A stretch of DNA of 64,000 nt from Companilactobacillus bobalius (lineage in GTDB: Bacteria > Bacillota > Bacilli > Lactobacillales > Lactobacillaceae). Shown one piece after another: positions 27,401 to 34,774 of the stretch (its first letter is position 1; every line of letters begins with the position of its first letter). The notes beneath the pieces are model-generated. The model saw only the letters and a list, made by a program, of their open reading frames with translations, had not been told where the DNA came from and made no database searches. Position numbers and translations under genes: made by a program. Location: contig NZ_LNUA01000031.1 in assembly GCF_009764355.1 (NCBI RefSeq), forward strand, positions 62,001 through 126,000. Reading direction: 5' to 3'.

Positions 27401-27449
27401 GCTTTTTCTCGATAGTATTTGGATCGTGCTTTAATTGTTGAAATCTCAT
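21453..27449 (-). CDS. Giant SLAP-anchored repeat adhesin (1998 aa)
   Basis: Signal peptide of the KxYKxGKxW type (KKRLVKSKKNWVVLS, cleavage near VKADT). Then a Ser/Thr-rich stalk (about 50-280), a DUF285/BspA-like region with MF-N-LTNL repeats (about 285-470), several diverged MucBP-like modules, and 11 tandem 69-residue repeats around GYTPDKSTITGTMNP. The C-terminus has four SLAP-like modules (YYRVATNEFVKADDVYVY). There is no LPXTG motif, so attachment is probably non-covalent to wall polymers. Probable role: adhesion to host, food matrix or other cells. GGGG ribosome site before ATG 27449. Confidence 0.88.
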   Translation of the reverse strand: MRFQQLKHDPNTIEKKRLVKSKKNWVVLSSLSIAGGLFLLSAPSVLVKADTTNDQVQTTLTAKAPSTETQSATDKLAAVANTTTDNTAKKTATDQTAAVSKPTDTPVSSTTDTKESGAVETQTVTPETGTTSTDSTQADTSNADTTNENVNSKTSSDTTTTESKDTPVAEKTLATNLAISKTKLANLGVKAELLSITPEATTLPDGNIAESTQGTTPWYISTDGVLHLGTASSTTALADNTATTTNKTSESTDKTSTGSSTTGTTTESTTPTSPWATNADSINTIIFDGKVTAATDMNHMFANLTNLKSIKNIDNLDVSDTENTSGMFANDTNLVDATNAGETHTADNQKLNLSSLNLFFVKNSSKMFLNDSSVTEIDLPADQYSTFAQSTDDSYMFKNDINLKTVNLANWQFRNHKDLTGMFQNDANLTNLDLSTWDMTRSPVPNETGDSSIGQGMFDGTNLNKITLSKYNRFKSYTDLPSKASNHWYDSNNNIKFSTLAANDNGQTLGTLFTDTVPAVSKINLVPNPDETVTIINATMSIPSNLGNQNVTVQGTLNSAVTDVKVPQLPGYKSDISKVNGTIINDTTATTNYYITYTGNPVNTWTASVKLPDGSTKEITGTKNDAGENPRVGDKVTFNTPTVAGYDVTSSTITGTINSKGDVDVDFDNPTYSRKQYTNTVTIKSNFPDQTVSVTGPVGPVKIDVPKADGYTASPSQITGTINSDGTITLDPNQDITYTGNPVTSASATIKATQNGTTKLPDISVAGISGNVGDTVDVKVPTKEGYTSPESVKGIIQPDGKTVLVKEPVNYVGVAYTDSPATIKSNLGDQHVDHLSGKVGETVTVNVPNVEGYTADKSTVTGLMNPGGSITSTDVVTYTPKKIDTGTATINTSKGNKVISGLTGTVDEKGGVTIKVPDVQGYTPDKSTITGTMNPNGTVTPNETVNYTPNNIKDVTTTISTSKGDKTVSGLTGTVDEKGGVTIKVPDVQGYTPDKSTITGTMNPNGTVTPNETVTYTPNDIKDVSTTISTSKGDKTVSGLTGTVDKKDGVTITVPDVQGYTPDKSTITGTMNPDGTVTTNETVNYTPNNIKDASTTISTSKGNKTVSGLTGTVDKKDGVTIKVPDVQGYTPDKSTITGTMNPDGTVTPSETVNYTPNTVNNGKITISTPNGNKTISNLTGTVDDKNGVNIKVPDVQGYTPDKSTITGTMNPDGTVTTDEKVNYTPKDIKGASTTISTPKGSQTISGLTGTVDEKGGVTITVPDVQGYTPDKSTITGTMNPDGTVTPNETVNYTPNNIKDVTTTISTSKGDKTVSGLTGTVDKKDGVTIKVPDVQGYTPDKSTITGTMNPDGTVTTNETVNYTPNNIKDVTTIISTSKGDKTVTGLNGVVDAKNGVTITVPDVQGYTPDKSTITGTMNPDGTVTPNETVNYIPNNIKDASTTINTPKGSKTISGLNGTVDKKGGVSIKVPNVQGYTPDKSTITGTMNPDGTVTPDEKVNYTPNDIKDVTATISTSKGNKTVSGLTGIVDDKNGVTIKVPDVPGYTPDKPTITGTMNPDGTVTPSETVNYTPNAVNNGKITISTPDGDKTITNLTGTVDNKNGVTIKVPDVQGYTPDKSTITGTMNPDGTVTPNEKVTYTGNPVNNQSLNIPTTKDSKDATQTITGLSGKVGDTLEVVVPKIDGYSSNVRTVKAIINPDGSITTADKVIYTKILSNNSNSNVTGNETTLEMKYQTISTYADKPDVQVYGLDSDNTMTAIKGRILPHHTNWKSDAVITIDGTTYYRVATNEFVKTIQAYPYEALNLYIRTYNDSAKPLYRAEEDLIANKTLAPSSSWITDRKAYFINGEKYYRVATNEFVKATDVYVYSPVKMTVAAHSDSSKKVYDAKGQLVENYVLNANSNWKADSIAYINGDKYYRVATNKFVKADDVYVYTPAKLVVTTHADSAKNVYNDKGQLVKERTLGASSNWLVDATTYINGVKYYRVATDEFVKADDVDIRR
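22540..24790 (-). repeat. Eleven tandem 207-bp coding repeats
   Basis: Inside the adhesin gene, 11 units of 69 codons follow each other. The core GYTPDKSTITGTMNPDGTVT is nearly constant, while the linker (NIKDVSTTISTSKGDKTVSG or VNNGKITISTPNG) varies. Neighbouring units are very similar in DNA, so copy number is likely to change by recombination. Boundaries are approximate. Confidence 0.85.
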
Positions 27450-27516
27450 AATTATTACCCCTTTATTCTATAAAGAATATAAAACATCACGGTATTGATT
27501 ATAGTTCTCTACTATT

Positions 27517-27544
27517 TTTATAATATTTCAGAAATGATAAACAA
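27517..27544 (-). promoter_or_regulatory. Promoter of the giant adhesin gene
   Basis: TTGTTT (27539-27544) and TATAAA (27517-27522), 16-bp spacer, on the - strand, about 70 bp before the start codon. Confidence 0.55.
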
Positions 27545-27745
27545 TTCTTAACAAAAATGGAACATTTATCGTCAACAAAAGTATTAATGAAAAAATTATA
27601 TTTGTGATAAAAATAAATCATTTATATATAATGGTATATACAGGATTAATGCGGATCTAATTTATCGAAAAAACATATGGCTAGGATATATATTGAAAAT
27701 TCAAACTTTCCAGTCTTGATAGTGCTTCCAGCCTTTATAAAAGTC

Positions 27746-27774
27746 TTGCAAGTAAATTAAAAAAACATTAAAAT
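27746..27774 (+). promoter_or_regulatory. Promoter of the amino-acid permease gene
   Basis: TTGCAA (27746-27751) and TAAAAT (27769-27774), 17-bp spacer. Confidence 0.6.
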
Positions 27775-27843
27775 AAGACGAATTATATAAAATAGTAATC
27801 TGAATTATTCAATACAAGATTTCTTGTAAGAAGGGATGTTTAT

Positions 27844-29304
27844 ATGAGAAACCTTTTTAGGCGTTTGACCCTAAAAGAAGATCCGAGTATTTATGAAGAT
27901 AAAGATTCACATTTAGTGAGAGTTTTAACTGTTAAGGATTTCTTGGCTTTGGGAGTGGGGACGATTGTTTCAACTTCTATCTTTACTTTGCCAGGGGTTG
28001 TTGCGGCTCAACATACAGGGCCATCAGTTGTTTTTTCATTTATAATTGCGGCTGTTGTAGCCGGATTAGTAGCGTTTGCCTATGCTGAAATGGCGGCAGC
28101 AATGCCATTTGCGGGTTCAGCTTATTCATGGATTAATGTTATGTTCGGAGAATTCTTCGGCTGGATTGCTGGTTGGGCACTGTTAGCGGAGTATTTCATT
28201 GCTTTAGCATTTGTTGGTTCGGGGCTGTCAGCTAATTTCCGTGGACTACTGGAACCGATTGGGATTCACTTCCCCAATGCAATTGCTAATACTTTAGGTA
28301 GTAACGGTGGAGTTTTGGATTTAGTCGCGGTTATCGTAATTGCGGCCGTGGCATGGCTACTTTCTCATGGAGTTAGTGGTGCTGCTCGAGTTGAAAATAT
28401 TTTAGTTGTTTTAAAAGTTTTAGCGATTTTAGCTTTTATTGTTGTTGGACTAACAGCAATTCATATTGAAAATTATGTACCATTTATTCCTAAGTACCAT
28501 TTGAATAGTGATGGAACTGCTTTTGGTGGTTGGCAAGGAATCTATGCCGGTGTTTCAATGATTTTCTTATCCTATATTGGATTTGATTCGATTGCGGCCA
28601 ATTCGGCTGAAGCCAAAGATCCAGGCAAGACGATGCCACGTGGTATTTTAGGTTCATTGTTGATTGCGGTAACTTTGTTTATCGCTGTAGCGTTAGTTTT
28701 AGTAGGAATGTTTAAATATTCTTCATACATTAATAATGCGGAACCAGTTGGTTGGGCATTACGCCAAGCCGGTCATCCGTTGGTAGCTAGTGTAATTCAA
28801 GCCATTGCGGTTGTCGGTATGTTTACAGCGTTGATTGGTATGATGCTGGCAGGTTCACGTCTAATTTATTCCTTTGGTCGTGATGGGATGTTGCCTAAGT
28901 GGTTAGGTAAACTTAATCAGAAGAAACTTCCTAACAATGCCTTATTAGTTTTATCAATTGTTGCCATTGTTTTAGGTGCTGTTTGTCCCTTTGCTTTCTT
29001 AGCACAATTGATTTCAGCTGGTACTTTGATAGCCTTCATGTTCGTTTCTTTGGGAATCTATCCATTGAGAAAAAGGGAAGGTAAGGATATTCAGAATCCT
29101 GATTTTAAAATGCCGTTCTATCCAATTTTGCCAGCTTTAGGTTTTCTAGGTTCACTAATTGTTTTTTGGGGACTAGATATTCAAGCAAAACTTTATGCTG
29201 GCGGTTGGTTTGCTATTGGTTTAGTTATTTACTTTGCCTATGGAATGAGACATTCAACGTTAGGTAAAAAGTCTCAAGAGAAACAAAAAGAAGCTGCCAA
29301 GTAA
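27844..29304 (+). CDS. APC-family amino-acid permease
   Basis: 486 residues, about twelve to fourteen membrane segments. TM1 carries FLALGVGTIVSTSIFTLPGVV, the unwound substrate-binding helix of APC transporters, and SYIGFDSIAANSAEAKDPGKTMP is the conserved TM6/loop region typical of the CAT/YfnA group. It probably takes up an amino acid with protons; specificity cannot be assigned. AAGAAGGGATG precedes ATG 27844. Monocistronic: the terminator hairpin overlaps the stop codon. Confidence 0.9.
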   Translation: MRNLFRRLTLKEDPSIYEDKDSHLVRVLTVKDFLALGVGTIVSTSIFTLPGVVAAQHTGPSVVFSFIIAAVVAGLVAFAYAEMAAAMPFAGSAYSWINVMFGEFFGWIAGWALLAEYFIALAFVGSGLSANFRGLLEPIGIHFPNAIANTLGSNGGVLDLVAVIVIAAVAWLLSHGVSGAARVENILVVLKVLAILAFIVVGLTAIHIENYVPFIPKYHLNSDGTAFGGWQGIYAGVSMIFLSYIGFDSIAANSAEAKDPGKTMPRGILGSLLIAVTLFIAVALVLVGMFKYSSYINNAEPVGWALRQAGHPLVASVIQAIAVVGMFTALIGMMLAGSRLIYSFGRDGMLPKWLGKLNQKKLPNNALLVLSIVAIVLGAVCPFAFLAQLISAGTLIAFMFVSLGIYPLRKREGKDIQNPDFKMPFYPILPALGFLGSLIVFWGLDIQAKLYAGGWFAIGLVIYFAYGMRHSTLGKKSQEKQKEAAK

Positions 29305-29320
29305 ATGGCAACTTCTTTTT
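29285..29320 (+). terminator. Intrinsic terminator
   Basis: AGAAGCTGCCA pairs with TGGCAACTTCT (one mismatch), T-run follows; the permease stop codon is in the loop. Confidence 0.75.
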
Positions 29321-29609
29321 GTTTCTCGCCCGAACGATTGTCGATCATCCAATCCATCGCTGGGTTCGAGTAATAATTTTGTATACTCAGTATAACAAGT
29401 GACCAAGCAAAAATAAAGTCAAATTTCAATCAAATTTGTTATACAAAATGTATAATTTCAAATATATCTTTCGAAACATATAGTTATCAATATCTATAAT
29501 TAAAAAAATTATGCCAATTGCAATAATTATCGAAAATAATAAACATTTAGTGTGTCACTTTTTCAGATTAGAACTATAATGAACTCGTAACTAAGGAGGT
29601 TGTTGAATT
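29305..29609. other. Spacer with weak inverted repeat and promoter
   Basis: No gene. An imperfect inverted repeat at 29325-29370 (CTCG...GAAC with GTTCGAG) is present, and a promoter for the next gene: TGTCAC (29553-29558), 16 bp, TATAAT (29575-29580). The rest is AT-rich. Confidence 0.5.
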
Positions 29610-29858
29610 ATGGCAGAAGTAGATCCATCAAAGATGGCTGATGCAGCCATTGCAAAAGAACCAGAAGTATTAAACCTAAAGATGAGTGAGGCTTTCGACT
29701 GGAGTGACGATAAGACAGTCGTTCGTGACGCTATTTGGGATTATTTCATGGAAAACAACGATCACGACACAGTTAAGGCCGAAGAAGCTGAAAAACCATT
29801 CTTGGATATGAAAGATGCAGATGTCCGTGACTGGATTGAGAAGAATCTCAAGAAATAA
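29610..29858 (+). CDS. Small acidic protein, unknown function
   Basis: 82 residues, strongly acidic and soluble (MAEVDPSKMADAAIAKEPEV; DVRDWIEKNLKK). The perfect AAGGAGG ribosome site, own promoter, strong terminator and the codon choice typical of abundant proteins suggest high expression. Family not recognised. Confidence 0.7.
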   Translation: MAEVDPSKMADAAIAKEPEVLNLKMSEAFDWSDDKTVVRDAIWDYFMENNDHDTVKAEEAEKPFLDMKDADVRDWIEKNLKK

Positions 29859-29889
29859 GCTAGTCTTTAAATTTAAATAGTACCAACCT

Positions 29890-29928
29890 TCCTTTAGAGT
29901 ACGAGAAGCGTTCTCTAAAGGATTTTTT
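29890..29928 (+). terminator. Intrinsic terminator
   Basis: CCTTTAGAG pairs with CTCTAAAGG, with an inner ACG/CGT, followed by seven T residues. Confidence 0.88.
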
Positions 29929-29964
29929 TATGCAAAAATTAATACAGAATTATCATGATATATA

Positions 29965-29997
29965 AAAGCCCGCCTCTGATTTCAGAAGTGGGTTTTG
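29965..29997 (-). terminator. Terminator of the membrane-protein operon
   Basis: On the - strand AACCCACTTCTGA pairs with TCAGAGGCGGGCTT, then TTT; directly after the stop at 30000. Confidence 0.8.
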
Positions 29998-29999
29998 TG

Positions 30000-31469
30000 T
30001 TATTTCAAAAAGTGTTTGTAGGTATCAATGTGATTCTTCCAGTAAGGAGCATTTTGTTGATTCATTAGATCGTTGAACCAAACAAATTTTACGTAAGGTA
30101 CATGTTTTGTTAACTCTTTCTTACCATTGTAGTAATCAGGGTCACTGACACGTATTAGGTTAGCGTGATAATTAGCATACATCATTGACTGATAAGTATA
30201 ACCACAGACAATTAGTGTCACTAACAATACAAGATTGATCAAATAATTTTGTATTGGTAATTGATCTAAAGCGGATAGGACGAATTTCATTCCGATTAAA
30301 TACATCAAAATATAAGATAAGAAATAGCCACGGCTGTTCACGGGGGAAGAAACGAATAACAATTGTCCAGCAATAACACCAGTCAATAAGTAATAGAGCC
30401 ACATTTTAGGATCATCTCTGAAGAAGACCCAAATGCAATAACCGATAAAAATCATTAGTGCGATACTGACTAAACTCTCCGGTACGGCAATGCTTGCACG
30501 AACTGTTTTGTAGCCATACATCGGATTTAAATGAAAATTATTTCTGAAGAAATTGTTGATAACGATGTAATAAACCAAAAAGATAATTGAAAAGATAGAA
30601 ACGGCCAATTTATTTTCTGATGAAATCTTAGTTTTGATTGCTAAGACGAAGATGGCCAAGAGAATAGCTATCAAAAGAATAAGATTGAAAGTAATCAACC
30701 AAAAGTGAGTGACTTTAGAATAAGTATCCCAAATGGTACTTAGAGTATATGAAGTTTTACGGTAAGTACTGGCCTCGTGATATCCCTTATGAGTAAACAT
30801 GATAATTGCTGAACCAATTGTTCCTAAAAAATAGGTGATATGGTAACTTTTGAGGCCTTTTTTCCAATAAAAATATCCCAAAACTAATAATCCTAGGGCT
30901 AATTGGGTGATGTTCCAAACTTCATTAAATAGACCACCTGCCAAACCTAATAGTAGCAACAAAACAGAAACTATTGGAACAAATTTCTTTGCAACGCCTT
31001 TGTCGACGACGATGATATAAATCAATCCCATAACAACAGGTGGGACATAATTTACGAACCCAGCATTCCAACCTAAGATGTTATTAATGAAAGCATCTTG
31101 CATGGTGAAAATGAAGAGAAATGATAATAGAAGTGATGTGATGGTCTTTTTAGATAAGTACCAGATACACCACAAGAGCAGGGTCCAAAAGATTCCGTAA
31201 GCTAAAATGGCTACTGGCAATTTGTGCATGGTGACAATTTCCAAAAGATTTCCTAGGTAGCGACCATTACTACTACCACCATACGTGGCTTGGGGACCAT
31301 AGAACATGTGATTCATTAAGTATTTCCCCATTTTACCCAACCAGAAGTAATCATCGCCAGATGGGATCACTAAGAATCGAAAGGCACAAAAGTATATAAA
31401 TGATGCTCCAAACATTATTATCGTAAAGATTTTTTTGAGTGTACTATTACCACTTATTTTTTTGGACAT
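30000..31469 (-). CDS. Multi-spanning membrane protein, DUF6056/GT-C-like
   Basis: 489 residues with about eleven membrane helices. The first outer loop contains the acidic motif IPSGDDYFWLGKMGKYL and YGGSSNGRYLGNLLEI, like the loop of membrane glycosyltransferase-type (GT-C) proteins annotated as DUF6056. A role in decorating envelope polymers is plausible but unproven. The gene is 36 bp behind a small membrane-anchored protein gene, probably one operon; ribosome site AGGATC is weak. Confidence 0.7.
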   Translation of the reverse strand: MSKKISGNSTLKKIFTIIMFGASFIYFCAFRFLVIPSGDDYFWLGKMGKYLMNHMFYGPQATYGGSSNGRYLGNLLEIVTMHKLPVAILAYGIFWTLLLWCIWYLSKKTITSLLLSFLFIFTMQDAFINNILGWNAGFVNYVPPVVMGLIYIIVVDKGVAKKFVPIVSVLLLLLGLAGGLFNEVWNITQLALGLLVLGYFYWKKGLKSYHITYFLGTIGSAIIMFTHKGYHEASTYRKTSYTLSTIWDTYSKVTHFWLITFNLILLIAILLAIFVLAIKTKISSENKLAVSIFSIIFLVYYIVINNFFRNNFHLNPMYGYKTVRASIAVPESLVSIALMIFIGYCIWVFFRDDPKMWLYYLLTGVIAGQLLFVSSPVNSRGYFLSYILMYLIGMKFVLSALDQLPIQNYLINLVLLVTLIVCGYTYQSMMYANYHANLIRVSDPDYYNGKKELTKHVPYVKFVWFNDLMNQQNAPYWKNHIDTYKHFLK

Positions 31470-31505
31470 GAGGTTGATTAGATCCTATCTATAATTATTT
31501 AAAAT

Positions 31506-31973
31506 TTATTTACTAGATGTAAAAACATTAGAAAAATCGGATGAATATTTGTTGATTGTAAATTGTTTATACTTGTCTAGACTACGATGTTTTAAAGTAA
31601 GAACCATTGTGTTATTGATAATATGATTATCAGTACGAATATAGGGTTTAATTCGATATATCAAAGCATATTCATGTAGATTTTTCATTTTATAAACATC
31701 GATGGAAACCGTTTGGTAATTATCCCAATCAAAAGGGCCATCTTTTTGGTCAATGGCCTTTCGCGCTAGCTTAGTGAACTGTTTTTTTTGGTAATCATTC
31801 AAATGATGTGTTTTGTCATTTTCCAAAACAATCTGTTTGCCAGAGAAATAGAAGTAGGGAGCTGAATAGTAACTGCGATGAACCTGGGGAATAATAAAGG
31901 CTGCCAAAAGTAAAATTAGACAAAAGAATAGAACGACCTTATCCAGAAAATTATGTTTTTTAGCTTTAACTAT
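31506..31973 (-). CDS. Membrane-anchored small protein, probable non-AUG (ATA) start
   Basis: 155 residues if started at ATA 31973; the only standard in-frame start nearby is TTG 31907, which lacks a ribosome site and would cut the membrane anchor. The ATA codon is preceded at the right distance by AGGGGGAAG. The upstream codons encode DKVVLFFCLILLLAAFIIP, a clean single membrane helix (about residues 12-28), followed by an extracytoplasmic domain of about 120 residues with no family I recognise. Same orientation as the DUF6056-like gene. Either a rare start codon or a start lost by ATG-to-ATA mutation. Confidence 0.6.
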   Translation of the reverse strand: MVKAKKHNFLDKVVLFFCLILLLAAFIIPQVHRSYYSAPYFYFSGKQIVLENDKTHHLNDYQKKQFTKLARKAIDQKDGPFDWDNYQTVSIDVYKMKNLHEYALIYRIKPYIRTDNHIINNTMVLTLKHRSLDKYKQFTINKYSSDFSNVFTSSK

Positions 31974-32028
31974 GTTATCTTCCCCCTATACTGAATTCCT
32001 AGTACATTAAATGTACAAAATCAAAAAT

Positions 32029-32847
32029 CTATTTTAAATAACGTTCCTCAATTTGATTTTCTTCGGATAATAAACTTTTTATACTAAGTCGAGTTTCAAC
32101 TAGTTTATCATTTAACTTATCGCGATAGTATTGTTGTACCAGTTGTTTCATAGAATCAATTTGGTAGTCAGTACCGTCCCAATTTAATGTACCATCTTTT
32201 ACGAATTTTTTTGCAACTTCATCAAAAGATTTTTGAGTCCATTTAGTATTTTTGGTATGAGTTGACCTTTTTTCTAGTTCATGTAGCACATCCATTGCCT
32301 GTCCTTCAAAGGATAATACTTGATCAACATAGATTTTTTGAAAATATGGATTAGAGATGCGATCGATTTCTTCTAAATTGGTTTCGTAATTGACACCTTT
32401 AGAAGTGAATATCTGAAATAAGCCTGGGTAAATCTCTTTGAATATGCGATCCTCAACGCTAGATTCATCGTCTCTTAAAACGTGGTCCTTCAATTTAGTG
32501 ATATGTCTGACAATGACGTCATCAGGATGAAAGTCACCATTGGTTACATCGATTAGTTTTTTGAAGGTGACATTTGATTTGTAACCATAGTTATTGATGA
32601 TTTTTAAAACTTTACTTTCTAAGACATCTTTAAGATCACCATAGTATAGGTAGTCACTGCTGGTATTAAGTACTGTCGATAAACGGTCCATTGTCGTTTT
32701 CTTAGGGAGTCCACGACCCTTTTCCCATTCATTAATAGTACTTTTACCACTGACACCGATAATGTCGGCCAATCCTTGCATGCTTAGATTTTTACTTTTT
32801 CGTAATTTCATCAGGCGAACACCAAAATCGGATTTTGAAATATTCAT
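32029..32847 (-). CDS. XRE-family regulator with long C-terminal domain
   Basis: About 272 residues. The N-terminal HTH is FGVRLMKLRKSKNLSMQGLA followed by DIIGVSGKSTINEWEKGRG (residues about 6-60). The remaining 200 residues are helical and charged with no recognised domain; this long sensor-like tail is unlike simple phage repressors. GGTGATG before ATG 32847 supports that start, but ATG 32859 is possible. Its 5' side faces a 700-bp gene-free stretch with several RNA hairpins. Confidence 0.8.
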   Translation of the reverse strand: MNISKSDFGVRLMKLRKSKNLSMQGLADIIGVSGKSTINEWEKGRGLPKKTTMDRLSTVLNTSSDYLYYGDLKDVLESKVLKIINNYGYKSNVTFKKLIDVTNGDFHPDDVIVRHITKLKDHVLRDDESSVEDRIFKEIYPGLFQIFTSKGVNYETNLEEIDRISNPYFQKIYVDQVLSFEGQAMDVLHELEKRSTHTKNTKWTQKSFDEVAKKFVKDGTLNWDGTDYQIDSMKQLVQQYYRDKLNDKLVETRLSIKSLLSEENQIEERYLK

Positions 32848-32993
32848 ATAATTTAACATCACCAATCATTTTTGATTTAGTACTATTATTAGTACAACTA
32901 ATGCACAAAAGGATAATAAAGTGGTATATAATATAATGTACAATTAGTTAATATCTAATATTATTAATAGTATTATTTTATTAAAGTGCGGAA

Positions 32994-33038
32994 AAAAAAG
33001 CATTTCCATAGCCCACATGACTAAGAAATGCTTCTTCC
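32994..33038 (-). terminator. Terminator without an assigned gene
   Basis: On the - strand AAGCATTTC pairs with GAAATGCTT around a long loop, followed by eight T residues. No gene ends here, so it implies a non-coding transcript from the right. Confidence 0.7.
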
Positions 33039-33157
33039 ATTATTATTAGTAATAACTAATTAGAAATGTTAGTTGCAAAGTTTGGCTCGCAGGCACATGC
33101 GTTAGCAATTCTTTGATGTAGATTAATGCTAATAATTTTGAGCTTTGATTTTATATA

Positions 33158-33302
33158 AAAGGGCTACGAGTTAACGTAGCCCGGTACGCAATTATCATAG
33201 GATTGATTTGTCAGATGTACCAACGTTTAGTTATTTGAGGGAGTAACTTACTTAATAAACTACCGCATTTATTAAGAGTATAAGAGTCCATCTGTGACAA
33301 AT
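33158..33302 (-). ncRNA. Candidate structured RNA with terminator
   Basis: On the - strand ATTTGTC and AGATG arms (33203-33219 paired with 33289-33302) enclose CTTAATAAA/TTTATTAAG and AGTTA/TAACT hairpins. About 20 nt later comes GGGCTACG/CGTAGCCC with TTTTATAT (33158-33184). The arrangement resembles a small RNA or riboregulator; no known class recognised. Confidence 0.4.
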
Positions 33303-33558
33303 ACATGAATTCATGAAGGCTGTTTAAATTACTTTTTAATATTTGACTGATTCCACCCTAGAAATATATTAATGATGTAATTTTTAGCAAATGAGGATTA
33401 TTATGTGCGTTCAATTCGAAATATAATAATCACGTACTTTTTTATGATAATACTAGTATAGAATATTCGCAATATTTTTATAATATGTATCAATTTTTAG
33501 CCGTATAGCCATATAAACAGTGAGTAGTTAGAATAATTTGAATTAAGAGGTGATGCCT

Positions 33559-33870
33559 ATGGTTAAGCGCTTTAAGTTTATTCGGGATAAACGTAATGAA
33601 ATGGGGTTAACCATAGAACAATTGGCTGATCGAGCTCATGTATCTCCAGATTTGATATCACGTTTGGAACGAGGTAATAGAGATGACGTGTCTCTTTCTC
33701 GTTTAGAGAGTATTTTAGACGCTTTGAATCTAAAATTAGGTGATGTCTTTGATCAAACTGAACTAGATGAGCAGAGTAACCAATTTGTACAGGCTTTTTA
33801 TTTAATGGATAGTGAAAAGAAAAAGCAGTACGCAAAAGTCTTTATGGAGATTATAGACTTGAATAGTTGA
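33559..33870 (+). CDS. Small XRE-family regulator
   Basis: 103 residues. HTH motif GLTIEQLADRAHVSPDLISRLERGNRDDVSLS (quoted in two parts: GLTIEQLADRAHV and SPDLISRLERG) occupies residues 15-45; the C-terminal third is a short acidic helix (DSEKKKQYAKVFMEI). AGAGGTG precedes ATG 33559. It is divergent from the larger XRE gene across the structured spacer; the two may regulate each other or that spacer, which is inference. Confidence 0.82.
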   Translation: MVKRFKFIRDKRNEMGLTIEQLADRAHVSPDLISRLERGNRDDVSLSRLESILDALNLKLGDVFDQTELDEQSNQFVQAFYLMDSEKKKQYAKVFMEIIDLNS

Positions 33871-33885
33871 TTCAAGTCTTTTTTT
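33855..33885 (+). terminator. Intrinsic terminator
   Basis: AGACTTGAA pairs with TTCAAGTCT, the XRE stop codon is in the loop, and a T-run follows. Confidence 0.85.
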
Positions 33886-33902
33886 ATATTTTAATCTATT
33901 GG

Positions 33903-34541
33903 CTATGGAGTCCATTGGGAATTATCGCCACCATCAGGAGCAGCCATATTTGAATATTTACCAGTAAGATTTCCATTTACATCGTAAAAGTCACCATTGG
34001 GTTTAACCACTGTTACAATTGGGTTATTTAAATTGTTCAAATAGACGTGATAACCATCTGGCTTAGCCTCAACACTAAATGATGCGGGAGAAGCCCCACC
34101 ATTGGCATGTGCAACTAAACTTCTAGCTTGATCTGCAGTAGTGATAACTGCGGCTACCTGCTGATTTGTAGTTGCTTGTTGATTGTTGTTAGAAGTAGCT
34201 GTGCTTTGGCTTTGACCCTGATTAGTGTTTTGAGTTTGTTTTGAACTCTGCTGGTTATTTGAATTTGATGTTGTATTTTGGTTGTTAGTGGAAGAATTTG
34301 TTTGTTGATTTTGTTGTGTCTCATCATTGTTGGAAGTAGATGCTTCCTTTTTTGATGAGGCCTTTTTTTTCGAAACTTTTTTCTTAGAAGAACTCTTCCT
34401 GGCTTTTTTATGTGATTCTGTTTTGACAGTTGAATCTTTTGAGCCAGCGGAATTTTGACTATTGTTAGAACAACCTCCAAGTGCTAATACGGATGCTACC
34501 AATAAAAGACTACTCAATATTTTGAGGGTAGTATGTTTCAT
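33903..34541 (-). CDS. Lipoprotein with Lys/Ser- and Asn/Gln-rich stalk
   Basis: 212 residues. Signal peptide with lipobox LALGGC (Cys near residue 24), then a very basic KKxxSSKKK stretch (about 45-65), a low-complexity Asn/Gln/Thr/Ser stalk (about 65-130) and a compact C-terminal domain of about 75 residues (DGYHVYLNNLNNPIVTVVKP). Such layouts suit wall-spanning surface lipoproteins; function unknown. AGGGAG before ATG 34541. A four-fold WalR-like box array lies about 240 bp upstream. Confidence 0.8.
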   Translation of the reverse strand: MKHTTLKILSSLLLVASVLALGGCSNNSQNSAGSKDSTVKTESHKKARKSSSKKKVSKKKASSKKEASTSNNDETQQNQQTNSSTNNQNTTSNSNNQQSSKQTQNTNQGQSQSTATSNNNQQATTNQQVAAVITTADQARSLVAHANGGASPASFSVEAKPDGYHVYLNNLNNPIVTVVKPNGDFYDVNGNLTGKYSNMAAPDGGDNSQWTP

Positions 34542-34774
34542 GTTGTTATTTCTCCCTATATCCAAATTTTGAAATAAATCTTAATACCGATTTCATTGAT
34601 CACCACCTTAATCCGTACAATTCATTATTTTATAGTCGACACAGAATATTAGCAACAAAATCTATTTTTAATAGATTTATTGCCACGATGTAAATCTAAT
34701 AAAAAGCCCCTTAGCTGGAAGCTCTACGAGACTGTCTGGATATATGCAAAGATGAATAGTACTCATATCGTCTT

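Larger units (their letters stand above)
27450..27843. other. Divergent promoter region
   Basis: AT-rich spacer between the adhesin and the permease. It contains one promoter for each gene (listed separately) and no credible reading frame. I see no further structure apart from short AT runs. Confidence 0.6.
32848..33558. other. 700-bp gene-free stretch with three RNA-like structures
   Basis: Holds, on the - strand, an enclosed three-way structure (33203-33302), a terminator-like hairpin (33158-33184), a CAAAG/CTTTG-closed imperfect hairpin (33075-33117) and a second terminator (32994-33038). A 12-bp palindrome CATGAATTCATG lies at 33304-33315. The part from 33320 to 33558 is very AT-rich and contains the upstream region of the second XRE gene. 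No convincing ORF. Confidence 0.55.

Noticed and set aside
29325..29370. Functional operator or RNA element in the inverted repeat after the permease
   Set aside because: The stem is short and interrupted; support is too weak for a separate call.
32848..33558. Type III toxin-antitoxin or phage immunity locus
   Set aside because: There are no short tandem RNA repeats, no endoribonuclease-like gene and no integrase or phage genes nearby.
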